Shown here: one piece after another, positions 8,174 through 17,168 of the stretch
Position numbering within the stretch: position 1 is the first letter of the stretch
Layout: the number at the start of each line of letters is the position of its first letter
Source: Stanieria sp964562685
GTDB taxonomy: Bacteria > Cyanobacteriota > Cyanobacteriia > Cyanobacteriales > Xenococcaceae
DNA: 64,000 nucleotides
Direction of reading: 5' to 3'
Assembly (NCBI GenBank): GCA_964562685.1
Contig: CAZLUP010000016.1
Location: forward strand, 1 to 64,000
The notes under the pieces: model-generated
Seen by the model: the letters and a program-made list of their open reading frames with translations, nothing else
Told to the model about the DNA's origin: nothing
Databases searched by the model: none
Program-made: the position numbers and the translations under genes

Positions 8174-9481
8174 TTACTTTTCTGCTGCACCTGCTTGTTG
8201 CAGTAACTCGACAACTTCACCGTATTCATTAAATCTAGCTAGCATTAAAGCAGTGTAACCACCACGATTGCGGAGATCGAGATGAACTTGATTGGTTTTT
8301 AGTAAAGTTTTGACAGCTTCAGTATAACCGCGATGACTTGCCCACATTAAAGCTGTTGCGCCAGCGCGATCCTGAATATTAACATCTGCACCAGCTTTGA
8401 TTAGTTCCTCAATGATTTTAACTTGTCCGCGATCGCAAGCTTGCATGAGAACTGTTTTGCCCTCTGGAAGTCGGGTATTGGGATCTGCACCTGCTGCTAA
8501 CAACATTTTGATAATCTGTTCGTTATTATGTGCCAAGGCTAAAGTTAACGGAATTTCTTCTTGATTTTCCAGTTGAGGGTTAGCACCATAGCGAATTAAT
8601 AATTCTACAATTTCTTGATACCCTTGCAAACAAGCTACCATTAACGGGGTATCACCAATTTTATTTCTACAATCAACTTCGGCACCAGCTTCCAGTAGCA
8701 TGGCGACAAGATCCCGATAGCCTTCGACTGTAGCTATATGTAAAGGTGTATCTCCTTGTAAATCTGCCAAATTTGGATTAGCACCAGCTTTTAATAGTTG
8801 TTGAACAATCTCTTGATTTCCATTAGCTGTAGCGATCGCGAGGGGAGTTTCTCCTGTGGTAGTGGTTAGATCTATTTCTGCCCCTGTTGACAATAAAATG
8901 TCAATAATGACGGGATTTGCCTTCTCTATAGCTAAAGTTAAAGGAGTTTCTCCTTGCCAATCACGATTATTAATTGCTGCACCAGCTTGAACTAATTCTT
9001 GCACTATTTCGGGCTGATTTGCTGTAATAGCTAAACTTAAAGGGCTGTCTCCATCGCGATCGCTAATATTAATTTCCGCACCTGCTGCTACTAGCAGTCG
9101 AACTACTTGTAAATAACCGCGATAGGTTGCAATCGCTAGAGCAGGAGTACCATCATCATTAACTTGATTCAGATCTGCACCAGCATTAATTAAAATTTTG
9201 ACAACATCGATTTGATTCGCTGCTGCTGCCATCATTAAAGCAGTAATGCGGTGAGGTTGATTGCTATAATTAACGTCTGCGCCAGCTTGAATCAGCAAAT
9301 TGACAATTTCAGTATAACCTTTTTGAGCAGCATACATCAAAGCGGTAGTACTTTTGCCATCGCGATCATTAGGATCACTTCCCTGACTTAATAACTCTTG
9401 GACTAAAAAGCGATCGCCATTAATAACTGCTTGTAATAACGAAGTATTTTGACGGAGAATCATCCCTATTACCCAACTCAT
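8174..9481 (-). CDS. ankyrin-repeat protein
   Basis: 435 residues made almost wholly of about 12 ankyrin repeats of 33 residues (for example DGDSPLSLAITANQPEIVQE and QGETPLTLAIEKANPVIIDI), each with the TPL helix start and the GA-x-x-N/D turn. There is no signal peptide, membrane segment or attached catalytic domain, so it is probably a cytoplasmic protein-binding scaffold. The ATG at 9481 is preferred because the second in-frame ATG (residue 7) has its purine-rich site too close. Ankyrin repeats are certain; the partner is unknown. Confidence 0.9.
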   Translation of the reverse strand: MSWVIGMILRQNTSLLQAVINGDRFLVQELLSQGSDPNDRDGKSTTALMYAAQKGYTEIVNLLIQAGADVNYSNQPHRITALMMAAAANQIDVVKILINAGADLNQVNDDGTPALAIATYRGYLQVVRLLVAAGAEINISDRDGDSPLSLAITANQPEIVQELVQAGAAINNRDWQGETPLTLAIEKANPVIIDILLSTGAEIDLTTTTGETPLAIATANGNQEIVQQLLKAGANPNLADLQGDTPLHIATVEGYRDLVAMLLEAGAEVDCRNKIGDTPLMVACLQGYQEIVELLIRYGANPQLENQEEIPLTLALAHNNEQIIKMLLAAGADPNTRLPEGKTVLMQACDRGQVKIIEELIKAGADVNIQDRAGATALMWASHRGYTEAVKTLLKTNQVHLDLRNRGGYTALMLARFNEYGEVVELLQQAGAAEK

Positions 9482-9620
9482 AACCCTACTGTTTTCAGAT
9501 TATGTCAGTTTGACAAATTTTTAATTAAGGTTTTGCTGAGAAATAACTGTTAACTTTCTAATATTGCTTTATGTTAAGTTAAGTTTTATAAAAATTATGG
9601 GTTAATTTGAGAAGAACACT

Positions 9621-10094
9621 ATGGCACTAGAGATTCCCGACACAGTTAAAACTTGGTCACAATTTGGTCATCCTATTTTAATGTGGGTCTTATTGGGCTT
9701 AAGTATTTATGCTTTATATCTTGGGATGCAAATTAGACGTACTCGCAACGCGGATAAAGAGGTTAGAAAAGAATTAGTTAAAAAGAATTTTAGTCTTAAA
9801 CATCATCAAATTGGCTCAATTTTACTAGCTTTGATGGTTTTAGGAACAATTGGTGGCATGGGAGTTACCTATATTAATAATGGCAAGTTATTTGTTGGTC
9901 CTCATCTTCTTGCTGGTTTAGGTATGACAGGAATGATTGCTACTTCTGCTGCTTTAGTTCCTTATATGCAAAAAGGTAACGAGTTAGCTCGCTATACTCA
10001 TATTACTCTTAATATTGTTTTACTAGGTTTGTTTGGTTGGCAAGCCATCACTGGAATGCAAATTGTCCAAAGAATTATTGAAAAAATGGCTTAA
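9621..10094 (+). CDS. DUF4079 family membrane protein
   Basis: 157 residues with four predicted membrane spans (about 16-36, 61-82, 93-112 and 123-145). A charged loop follows the first span (RRTRNADKEVRKELVKKN) and contains a conserved-looking SLKHHQIGS. The pattern and length fit DUF4079, a cyanobacterial and plastid membrane family. The paired histidines in spans recall b-type haem membrane domains, but haem binding is only a guess. Stands alone, transcribed away from the ankyrin gene. Confidence 0.75.
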   Translation: MALEIPDTVKTWSQFGHPILMWVLLGLSIYALYLGMQIRRTRNADKEVRKELVKKNFSLKHHQIGSILLALMVLGTIGGMGVTYINNGKLFVGPHLLAGLGMTGMIATSAALVPYMQKGNELARYTHITLNIVLLGLFGWQAITGMQIVQRIIEKMA

Positions 10095-10108
10095 TTTTTA
10101 AGAATTGT

Positions 10109-10137
10109 TGGTCATTGGTAATTTACACTAATGACCA
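10109..10137 (+). terminator. possible terminator hairpin after the DUF4079 gene
   Basis: A perfect 8-bp stem TGGTCATT / AATGACCA with a 13-base loop, 15 bases after the stop codon. No strong T run follows, and the sequence resembles the AATGAC-rich heptamer repeats of this genome, so it may be repeat DNA instead. Confidence 0.4.
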
Positions 10138-10161
10138 GTAATAATTAAATGGGTTAATGGA

Positions 10162-10193
10162 TTGTCCACAGATAAACACTGATAAACGCAGAT
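10162..10193 (-). repeat. 32-bp dispersed repeat, copy A
   Basis: On the minus strand this is three approximate 10-base units, ATCTGCGTTT, ATCAGTGTTT and ATCTGTGGAC. It matches the copy at 18281-18312 at 27 of 32 positions, in opposite orientation in the window. Confidence 0.7.
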
Positions 10194-10251
10194 AGAGTTA
10201 TCGATTGGTAGTGTTTTTTGTTGATGGTTGATTATTTGTCCCTCATAATTA

Positions 10252-10272
10252 GTAACTGGTAACTGGTAACTG
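10252..10272. repeat. heptamer tandem repeat (GTAACTG x3)
   Basis: Three exact copies of GTAACTG abut the 3' end of the DUF6208-like gene. It belongs to the same class of degenerate 7-base repeats (STRR-like) seen at 18314-18383, 30336-30363 and 44330-44364. Confidence 0.65.
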
Positions 10273-10273
10273 T

Positions 10274-11224
10274 TCACTGTAAAAGCCAATGTTGAACCTG
10301 ATTATTTTCTTCAATTAGTTGAGAATTAAGAGATATTTGTTCAGATTGAGTATTGGGTTTGGGGCGAATTCTTAAGAGATAATAACCATTCATTCCTGTT
10401 GCTGATAAAATATATTTTTCTGTTTGAATTTGACAATAATCTAGAGGTAAGCTAGAGCGGTCATAAATAGTAAAATAAATATCGTAATCTTGAATCAAAG
10501 AATTACTAAACTCTAGTTGTAAGGATTGAGTTTTAGTTAAATAATTATAGAAAAATTCTGTGGCTGGCGCACCGACAGGTAAAAATTCGTATCTAATAAA
10601 AGATTCTGGTAACCATTTTCTTAACTTAAGAATTGTAAAAATATAATAATGCAAACTCAAATAAAACCAATTTTTGGCTTGAATTAAATGGCGATAAAAG
10701 TCATTAATATTATTAGGAACATCTGTAGCAGTAACAAAGTCTTGATTATCTATTTTTATAGCAGGTAACTTAATGGTATCGCGCCAATTATAATATCTAA
10801 GTCCTAAAGAATATTTTCCTGGTTTAAGTTCAATTGATTGCCATGGTTGAGTAGAATGAATTTGATGGGATTCAAGGCTAGTAATAGTTCGATAAGTAGG
10901 AAAACTATAAAGTACTGCAATCCAAGAACCAGCAGAGTTATTAGCAGATTGTAAGTCTATAGAGATTGAGTTTTGAACAGTAAAAGGACCAAGAGTTCCA
11001 ATAATCGCATGAGTATTCCAACGTGGACCTTTAGTCATTAAGATAGGTAAACTCAGAAAAGAATCAATTGTTTCTTGAGATAAGACTCGCCATTGAGAAG
11101 CTTTTTTTTTGTTAGTTGCTAAATAAAGAGTAAATAAATTACCAATCAAAAACTTCATTATTTTATAAAACAAAAAAGATAACAAAGCGAGAGGAATTTC
11201 CCAAATTAAAACAAGATTATTCAT
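10274..11224 (-). CDS. DUF6208-like membrane-associated protein
   Basis: 316 residues from the ATG at 11224 (a TTG 13 codons earlier is possible). One or two hydrophobic segments near the N-terminus (ALLSFLFYKIMKFLIGNLF) are followed by a soluble part with the striking WNTHAIIGTLGPF and repeated beta-strand-like segments (PGKYSLGLRYYNW; YYLLRIRPKP). The layout fits the cyanobacterial family DUF6208 as I remember it; no function is known. GGAG lies 15 bases upstream of the chosen start, rather far. It is followed by a membrane protein gene on the same strand upstream, possibly co-transcribed. Confidence 0.65.
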   Translation of the reverse strand: MNNLVLIWEIPLALLSFLFYKIMKFLIGNLFTLYLATNKKKASQWRVLSQETIDSFLSLPILMTKGPRWNTHAIIGTLGPFTVQNSISIDLQSANNSAGSWIAVLYSFPTYRTITSLESHQIHSTQPWQSIELKPGKYSLGLRYYNWRDTIKLPAIKIDNQDFVTATDVPNNINDFYRHLIQAKNWFYLSLHYYIFTILKLRKWLPESFIRYEFLPVGAPATEFFYNYLTKTQSLQLEFSNSLIQDYDIYFTIYDRSSLPLDYCQIQTEKYILSATGMNGYYLLRIRPKPNTQSEQISLNSQLIEENNQVQHWLLQ

Positions 11225-11323
11225 TTCTTTTGTTTTTAACTCCGTTGCAATCAGGTTAAGCAAATTAATTTAGTTTTAGCCAGGTTTAATCAGCAAGCGA
11301 TCGCAGATTAGTTGTTTCTTGTT

Positions 11324-11992
11324 TTATATTTCTGGCTCTAGATTTGAAGTATCTGCTAAATTTAAACCAACAATATCTTCAAAGGCAGCGACAATAGTAC
11401 AAACTGTTAAAGGAATAGTAAATAGTAGTCCTACTCCTAAAACTAATAATCCTCCTAAATTCAGTAAACCCAAAAGCAAGACAAAACCAAAAAAGGCAAA
11501 CCATTTTTTAGTAATTATTTTCCGACTCGTTTCTAAAGCCGACCAAAAACCAAAGTTTTTTTCAATCACAAAACAAAGTCCGAAAACATAAGCAATAGCT
11601 AAATAAAGTCCTGGAATAATTAATAAAAAACATCCTAATACTGTCAAAATACTTCCAACTAAATTTACTAAAAAAATTGACAAAAAGTTATTAAAACCAA
11701 GAAAAAAGTCGCTAAAAGTTTTAGTTCTATTTTTCGCAATTTTAAAAGCTACGATATAAATACCAGCTACTAAAACTGGACTAAGAATACCATTAATTAT
11801 GCCTCCTCGACCATCTTCATTAATTCCTAAAGGATAAGGAAGACGAGCAGTAAAGCCGGAAATTACAACTACTAAAGCCGTAAAGCCAATAAATTGCCAG
11901 AGATAAGGCTTTAAAATTTGCCAACCTCGCTCAAAATATTGACCTGTTTTAAAGGTATAGTTTTGCTTTAAGTTAAATTTGCGATCAATCAT
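11324..11992 (-). CDS. integral membrane protein of unknown function
   Basis: 222 residues from the ATG at 11992; a GTG 16 codons upstream (12040) is an alternative. Six hydrophobic stretches are visible (for example FIGFTALVVVISGF; ILTVLGCFLLIIPGLYLAIA; FFGFVLLLGLLNLGGLLVLG). The motif LLIIPGLYLAIAY...FVIEK, followed by an SRK-containing loop, resembles bacterial DUF975/YciC-like and glycerophosphodiesterase-membrane-domain proteins, which have no assigned activity. About 100 bases upstream of the DUF6208-like gene on the same strand. Membrane location is certain; role unknown. Confidence 0.7.
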   Translation of the reverse strand: MIDRKFNLKQNYTFKTGQYFERGWQILKPYLWQFIGFTALVVVISGFTARLPYPLGINEDGRGGIINGILSPVLVAGIYIVAFKIAKNRTKTFSDFFLGFNNFLSIFLVNLVGSILTVLGCFLLIIPGLYLAIAYVFGLCFVIEKNFGFWSALETSRKIITKKWFAFFGFVLLLGLLNLGGLLVLGVGLLFTIPLTVCTIVAAFEDIVGLNLADTSNLEPEI

Positions 11993-12145
11993 GAGTAATT
12001 CTTTTTTTGAATTTAAAAGTTCTATTAAACTTGAAATCACAATTATCCCCGATTGATATCACTGTTCTTCCAGAATTATAAAGGAATTATAAAGCAATAC
12101 ATTGAACAATTGCTTTGTTGATCAAGAGCATCGGGAGATAACTGA

Positions 12146-13609
12146 ATGCAAGTTTTAAACAACAATAATCTAATTCAAACTGATTTTTCCATTAAAACTG
12201 AATGGGATAATGGATTTACAGGAAGATTAGATATTTTCAATACAGGAGAAACAATTGATGGTTGGACAATAGAATTTGAATCTGCTTTTGAAATTGAACC
12301 TGGGATGATTTGGGGGGCAGAAATTGTCAGTCACGAAGGCAATCGCTACGTTTTAAAGCCAGTAGATTATAATCAAATCATTAATCCTCAACAAACAATT
12401 TCGATTTTTTTTAACGCTAACAAAGTTAACGGACAAATTATTAGCCCTACCAATATTTCCGTTGGTGATAATACTAATTCTATAATTGAAGCCTCTCCAG
12501 TTAATACATCAGAACCAGTAGCAGAAGTTCCTAATACGGCAAATTCAGACACACTAACACCAGATGATAATTTATCGGCAGATGTTGACTTTACGTTGAT
12601 TAAAGACTGGGGGAGTGGCTTTGAAGGCAAAATATCGATTACCAATAACAGCGGTAGCAATATTGATAGCTGGAGTCTAGAATTCTATTTTCCCAACCAA
12701 ATCAATAATATCTGGGATGCTGAGATTGAAAGTAATCAAAATGGCGATTATGTAATTAGTCACGCTGCTTGGAATCGTGAAATTACTGCGGGAGAGACTT
12801 TAACTTTTGGCTTTACTGGCAATAACTCAGTCACTTCAGAACCACAAAACTTTGAATTGAATGGTTCAACTTTTACTAGTCCTAGCATTTCGGACAGTAT
12901 CTATACTTTTTCTAATCCGAATTTAGCACCAGAATTGAAGCTGAATCAAAACTATCAGGGCAGAGGTACTTTTTACGATGCTGCCAATCCTTCTGGTGGC
13001 AAAGGTGCTTCTGGTTATGATGTGCCAGCGCAAAGTGAGTTAGATAAGATAGTTGCAATTAATAATGTGCAGTGGAATGGTTCGGAAGCAAGTGGTGCTT
13101 TTTTGGAAGTATCTGGCCCTAAACAAAGAGATGGTGCTGCTCCAATTATAGTTCAGGTGGTGGATTATTTATACGAACGAGCAGATGGCTTAGATTTGAG
13201 TGCAGAAGCTTTCGCTGAGATTGCGGATCCTATTGATGGAATAGTTAATCTTAATTATAAATTAATAGGCCCTGCCGATGACTATGTCACAGCTTATGGT
13301 TATAGCATCGGTCAAGGTATTGTGGTAGAAGGAATTCCTGAAACTAATCCTTACTACGCAGCAGTCAGATTAAACAATCATCGCTATCCGATTGAAAGCG
13401 TTGAATTAATTACCAATGACGGTAACTTAATTGATCTCAATCGAGAGTCCGATAATCGTTTTGTTTTAAACGGTAATTATCCGCTTAATGGCGCACAAGA
13501 TTTACTTGTTACCGATATTTTTGGTCAGCAAGTTACCTTAGATGATGTGGATATTACTAATGGTTCTAGTACCGATATTGTTACTGGGGAACAATTTAAC
13601 TTAATTTAA
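12146..13609 (+). CDS. expansin-like protein with two N-terminal CBM2 cellulose-binding modules
   Basis: 487 residues. Residues about 8-100 and 147-240 are two family 2 carbohydrate-binding modules (FSIKTEWDNGFTGRLDIFN; FTLIKDWGSGFEGKISITN), joined by an S/T/P/E-rich linker. Residues about 270-375 match the double-psi beta-barrel of bacterial expansins (YQGRGTFYDAANPSGG; AFAEIADPIDGIVNLNYKL), and the rest fits the C-terminal expansin domain. Expansins loosen cellulose networks without hydrolysis. No signal peptide is visible (MQVLNNNNLIQ), so export by another route, or a misjudged start, must be considered. GGGAG lies about 10 bases before the ATG. Stands alone between convergent or divergent neighbours. 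Confidence 0.85.
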   Translation: MQVLNNNNLIQTDFSIKTEWDNGFTGRLDIFNTGETIDGWTIEFESAFEIEPGMIWGAEIVSHEGNRYVLKPVDYNQIINPQQTISIFFNANKVNGQIISPTNISVGDNTNSIIEASPVNTSEPVAEVPNTANSDTLTPDDNLSADVDFTLIKDWGSGFEGKISITNNSGSNIDSWSLEFYFPNQINNIWDAEIESNQNGDYVISHAAWNREITAGETLTFGFTGNNSVTSEPQNFELNGSTFTSPSISDSIYTFSNPNLAPELKLNQNYQGRGTFYDAANPSGGKGASGYDVPAQSELDKIVAINNVQWNGSEASGAFLEVSGPKQRDGAAPIIVQVVDYLYERADGLDLSAEAFAEIADPIDGIVNLNYKLIGPADDYVTAYGYSIGQGIVVEGIPETNPYYAAVRLNNHRYPIESVELITNDGNLIDLNRESDNRFVLNGNYPLNGAQDLLVTDIFGQQVTLDDVDITNGSSTDIVTGEQFNLI

Positions 13610-13616
13610 TAGCTTT

Positions 13617-14552
13617 TTAGATACATGGTTCTGAACTCCATTCTTGTGAACCTCTGTTTGGATAACAGCGATTTTGTTGTCCTACCCAGATTAGCTGCCA
13701 TTGTTTGCCTTGGGGTTTAAATTCTAAACGATAGCGTATTCCTTCAACTGAATCATCTAATAAACCCGTTTGAGTAAGTAAAACAACTGGTCGATTAAGA
13801 ACTCTGTCGATTAAAGTTAATTTCTCTTGAAAGTTTCCTTCGCTGGGAGTTTCTTTAGTACCGTAGAAATTCTTGGCAATTTGAAGGGGATCTTCACCAA
13901 TAACTTGTTCAGATACTTCTAGTTTAGTAAAAAGCCTGCGTCCTGGATCTAGGGGTACATTAGCAATTTTTTCTTCTGCCAGTTGTTCTAGCTTTCTATC
14001 AGCTAGATTATAAGTCTGAATTACTTCTAGGGTGGGACAACACTGAGGTTCTTCTTCTCCTTGTTTAATTAATTGAACTTTAATTTGTTCTCCTGACAAT
14101 TTGACTGATTTTACCCAAACTCGGTCACCCAAAAATTCTGTAGCTAGGGTTTGATACTTTCCATCTACTTCTTCCATCACCGCTAGATGAATAAAAATTC
14201 CCGAACCTCCTGTATTGGCACTCAAGAGAACTGTAGCGATTTTAGTACCATCAGGAAGAATACCATAATTAATCGTACCAGGAGTATTTTGAAAGAAAAC
14301 TACCTTTTGCTCTGCTGCATTTTCGTATTTGCCATGAGTAAGTTGAATTTTGCCAATATCTGAGATTTGATACTGAGAATTTTGTAATTTAAATAATTGC
14401 TTGCACCAAGCGGATTTTTCCTTTGTCCAAACTTCGCGAGTTTTGCAGTTATACCAAGTAATTGATTCAGGAATGGGCAGTTGATTGGCAAGGGCAGAAG
14501 GAATCATTAAACTAAATCCTATTAATAGCCCAAAGTATTTTGATAGATTCAT
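13617..14552 (-). CDS. exported protein of unknown function
   Basis: 311 residues from the ATG at 14552, which directly precedes a signal peptide (MNLSKYFGLLIGFSLMIPS, cleavage probably after ALA). A longer frame from an upstream TTG would bury the signal sequence. The mature part has four or more cysteines (YNCKTREVW, AWCKQL, QCCPTL, RCYPN), likely disulfides in the periplasm, and beta-rich sequence. I do not recognise the family. It converges with the expansin-like gene, eight bases apart, so the two are not one operon. Confidence 0.7.
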   Translation of the reverse strand: MNLSKYFGLLIGFSLMIPSALANQLPIPESITWYNCKTREVWTKEKSAWCKQLFKLQNSQYQISDIGKIQLTHGKYENAAEQKVVFFQNTPGTINYGILPDGTKIATVLLSANTGGSGIFIHLAVMEEVDGKYQTLATEFLGDRVWVKSVKLSGEQIKVQLIKQGEEEPQCCPTLEVIQTYNLADRKLEQLAEEKIANVPLDPGRRLFTKLEVSEQVIGEDPLQIAKNFYGTKETPSEGNFQEKLTLIDRVLNRPVVLLTQTGLLDDSVEGIRYRLEFKPQGKQWQLIWVGQQNRCYPNRGSQEWSSEPCI

Positions 14553-14588
14553 AATTTTTTGAAAGACAAGAAGGAGAAACACCAAGCG

Positions 14589-14616
14589 GTAAGGGCGATT
14601 TCCAAATCGCCCTTAC
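14589..14616. repeat. palindromic intergenic repeat (13-bp perfect stem)
   Basis: GTAAGGGCGATTT CC AAATCGCCCTTAC. Similar GTA(G)-AGGCAA/TTGCC-CTAC hairpins lie at 22054-22082 and 54502-54551, suggesting one small family of mobile palindromes. Confidence 0.75.
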
Positions 14617-14696
14617 AAGTTATTGATTATGGATTAACTGTTGACCGATAAATCCGCATCCCTGTTCCCTTTTCTCAACCTCAACCGCCCGATTAT

Positions 14697-16802
14697 TTAT
14701 ACAACTTGATAGGGACTGGTTAGTTTTTCCAACTGTTTAACTAATAAACTGAGGAATAAACCAACATCGGTAACTACTCCAACAGATTCGACCGAACCGC
14801 GATCGCTCAATTTGGTAACAACCGCAGGATTAATATCAACACAAACCATTTTTACCCCCGCAGGAGTCATATTACCAACTCCAATCGAATGCAGCATTGA
14901 AGAAAGCATTAGGATCATATCCGTTCCTTCAATTAACTGGGCGTACTCAGCTTGGGCTTTAATCAAATCCATTTGAGTATCGGGAAGGGGTCCATCATCG
15001 CGGATTGAACCAGCTAAACAGAAGGGAATATTATTTTTAACACATTCATACATAATGCCCTTCTTGAGAATTCCCGCTTCTACCGCTTTAGCAATACTGC
15101 CATAACTACGAATGGTATTAATTACTTTGAGATGATGGCGATGCCCACCACTGACGGGAGTTCCTTTTTGCATATCCACACCCAAAGAAGTACCCATCAA
15201 CGCTTGTTCGATGTCGTGAACGGCGATCGCATTACCTCCTAGTAAGGCTTGCACATAACCATCGCGGATTAAACGAGAAAGATGTTGCGCCCCACCAGTA
15301 TGAATGACTACTGGCCCTGCGGTAACCACTACTTTACCACCGCGATCGCGAATCTGACGTAATTCCCAAGCGATCTGTTCGACTACTAATTCAACTCTGC
15401 GTTCACTAGAGACACCCGCACCCATGAAGCTGAATTCTTGAGAGTTACGTTGTTCTCTAGATTCGGCTTTCTTGACTGTGCGAATACCTTCAACACCAAC
15501 GACAACGCGATCGCCTTCTTGTAAGTCTCGTAAAATCTTACATTGAGCAACTCTACCATCGGGCGTATTAGTAACTACAATCGCCCCATCCATGCGTTGT
15601 TTTTCTACTCTTACCCACTCACAATTAATCCGAACTTCAGTGGGATAGATGGTAGTAACATAGAAGTCATCGGGCGCAACACCTGTTTGAGTACAAACTT
15701 CAGTAATCACATCGCAAGCTTCTTGGGGAGGGGCAACTGCACCCAAATCGATCAACTGACGCATGATATCTTCCATGACATCATGGGAAGGGGCAGACAC
15801 TCGCACATCAGCAGCCGAAGTACTTTGTCTTTCAATACCTAAATTAAAATTCAAGACTCTAAAACTACCGCCATTTTCGACAACTAGATCTAAAGCCTGA
15901 TTCATAATGCCGGCATCTAAAAGATGTCCTTCCAAATGAATAATCCGACTCTCTACAGGTGCGTTAGCATGAACATCTGGTAAAACTGGTTCAGTAATTC
16001 TTAAAGTCAGACATTTAGCTGCACCACCAGCTTTAAGAAATTCAGTTAAAGGTGTTTCGATTACCTGAAAACTTACTTCGGCTAGACGTTGCTTGAGACT
16101 GTCGCTTGCTTGGTTCATCACTACAGTACGATTGACATTAACCGCATTACAAGCAAACTTGACTGCGTCAGCTTCTTCAATCGCAATTCGCTTCTCGGCG
16201 GGTACACGCATTTCGATCAAGCGATTGGAATAGGAATCAAAGGCATCAGGATAATAAAGTAAATAACCATCAGTTAAAGGACAAAAACAAGTATCCAGGT
16301 GATAAAAGCGATCATCAATTAACCTTAAGGATAAAACTTCAATATCTAACCATTTAGCAATATAAGGATGGGAATCTAATTCGGAACGAAAACCATAACC
16401 AGCCCATAACCAACGCCCTTCTCTGTCTAAAAGGGCATCGCCAGCACCTTCAAAGGGTAAATCTTTAGGTAATTCGTGAACGGTAAAACCTTTATCTTCA
16501 AACCATTTTTTGAAATGAGGTTCTTCTCCCTGACGTTCTTTATGATAAAAACGACTAAGAACCACATCATCACCCAATACTAAACCAGCATTAGCCGTAA
16601 ACACCATATCCGGCCAACCTTGCTGAGGCGGAACTAAATCTACCACCGCCAAATCCTTGAGGATATGATATAATTTTTGCCACTGTTCGGCAGCGCGATC
16701 GCGCGAAGATTTATGAATATTTCCCTCCATCCACGGATTAATCACATAATCTACGTCGTAGTGGTCGGGGGAACACATCAGGATGCGAATTGACTCAGCC
16801 AT
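14697..16802 (-). CDS. argZ: bifunctional arginine dihydrolase / ornithine cyclodeaminase
   Basis: 701 residues. The N-terminal domain (about 1-280) is the guanidine-group hydrolase ArgZ, which converts arginine to ornithine, CO2 and ammonia. Its expected catalytic residues are visible: Asn71 in TANAG, His168 in FYHLD and Cys264 in AAKCLTL. The C-terminal part (about 285-690) is the LOR/SDH-type ornithine cyclodeaminase domain, making proline in the AgrE-type protein of Anabaena. It drives the ornithine-ammonia cycle and arginine/cyanophycin nitrogen release. The length matches Anabaena AgrE and Synechocystis ArgZ. Upstream lies a complete NtcA-type promoter (16883-16925), consistent with nitrogen control. 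Confidence 0.95.
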   Translation of the reverse strand: MAESIRILMCSPDHYDVDYVINPWMEGNIHKSSRDRAAEQWQKLYHILKDLAVVDLVPPQQGWPDMVFTANAGLVLGDDVVLSRFYHKERQGEEPHFKKWFEDKGFTVHELPKDLPFEGAGDALLDREGRWLWAGYGFRSELDSHPYIAKWLDIEVLSLRLIDDRFYHLDTCFCPLTDGYLLYYPDAFDSYSNRLIEMRVPAEKRIAIEEADAVKFACNAVNVNRTVVMNQASDSLKQRLAEVSFQVIETPLTEFLKAGGAAKCLTLRITEPVLPDVHANAPVESRIIHLEGHLLDAGIMNQALDLVVENGGSFRVLNFNLGIERQSTSAADVRVSAPSHDVMEDIMRQLIDLGAVAPPQEACDVITEVCTQTGVAPDDFYVTTIYPTEVRINCEWVRVEKQRMDGAIVVTNTPDGRVAQCKILRDLQEGDRVVVGVEGIRTVKKAESREQRNSQEFSFMGAGVSSERRVELVVEQIAWELRQIRDRGGKVVVTAGPVVIHTGGAQHLSRLIRDGYVQALLGGNAIAVHDIEQALMGTSLGVDMQKGTPVSGGHRHHLKVINTIRSYGSIAKAVEAGILKKGIMYECVKNNIPFCLAGSIRDDGPLPDTQMDLIKAQAEYAQLIEGTDMILMLSSMLHSIGVGNMTPAGVKMVCVDINPAVVTKLSDRGSVESVGVVTDVGLFLSLLVKQLEKLTSPYQVV

Positions 16803-17168
16803 ATACTTCTACTGGGGATATACTCTCTACAATACTGGCACTAATAGATTTAGCTTCTGTTTAGATAACAGTGGCAAGTTCTAATTTACTTCAGCTTCTA
16901 ATTAAACTACGGTAAAGCAACTTACTATCCTACTATTGTTGCTGGTCTGAACACTAGGGAATATATCTTTAAATCTTGACATTTGTTTAATAATTTAAAG
17001 CTAACATATTGCAATTATTTTGCGATTATTTAGTTAGTGGAAGCGTTATGCAAGCTTGCTAGTAAAAGTGCTTATATTTTAGTATTCTAGCTATATTTAA
17101 TGATTATACTGAAATTGTCGATTTTTTTTTACAACAAACATGCAGAAGATTAAAACTATTTAAGATAT
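16803..17168. other. divergent intergenic region argZ / deaminase
   Basis: Holds the NtcA-type promoter of argZ (separate entry). The right half is AT-rich with a run of nine T near 17120 and must contain the promoter of the plus-strand deaminase gene; no clear -35/-10 pair was identified there. No RNA gene recognised. Confidence 0.6.
16883..16925 (-). promoter_or_regulatory. NtcA-activated promoter of argZ (GTAN8TAC ... TAN3T)
   Basis: A GTA-N8-TAC palindrome occupies 16912-16925; 23 bases further along the minus strand is TAAATT (16883-16888), a TAN3T -10 box. This is the class II NtcA spacing. The -10 box lies 80 bases before the argZ ATG. The site is palindromic and could also affect the divergent deaminase gene, 243 bases away. 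Confidence 0.75.
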
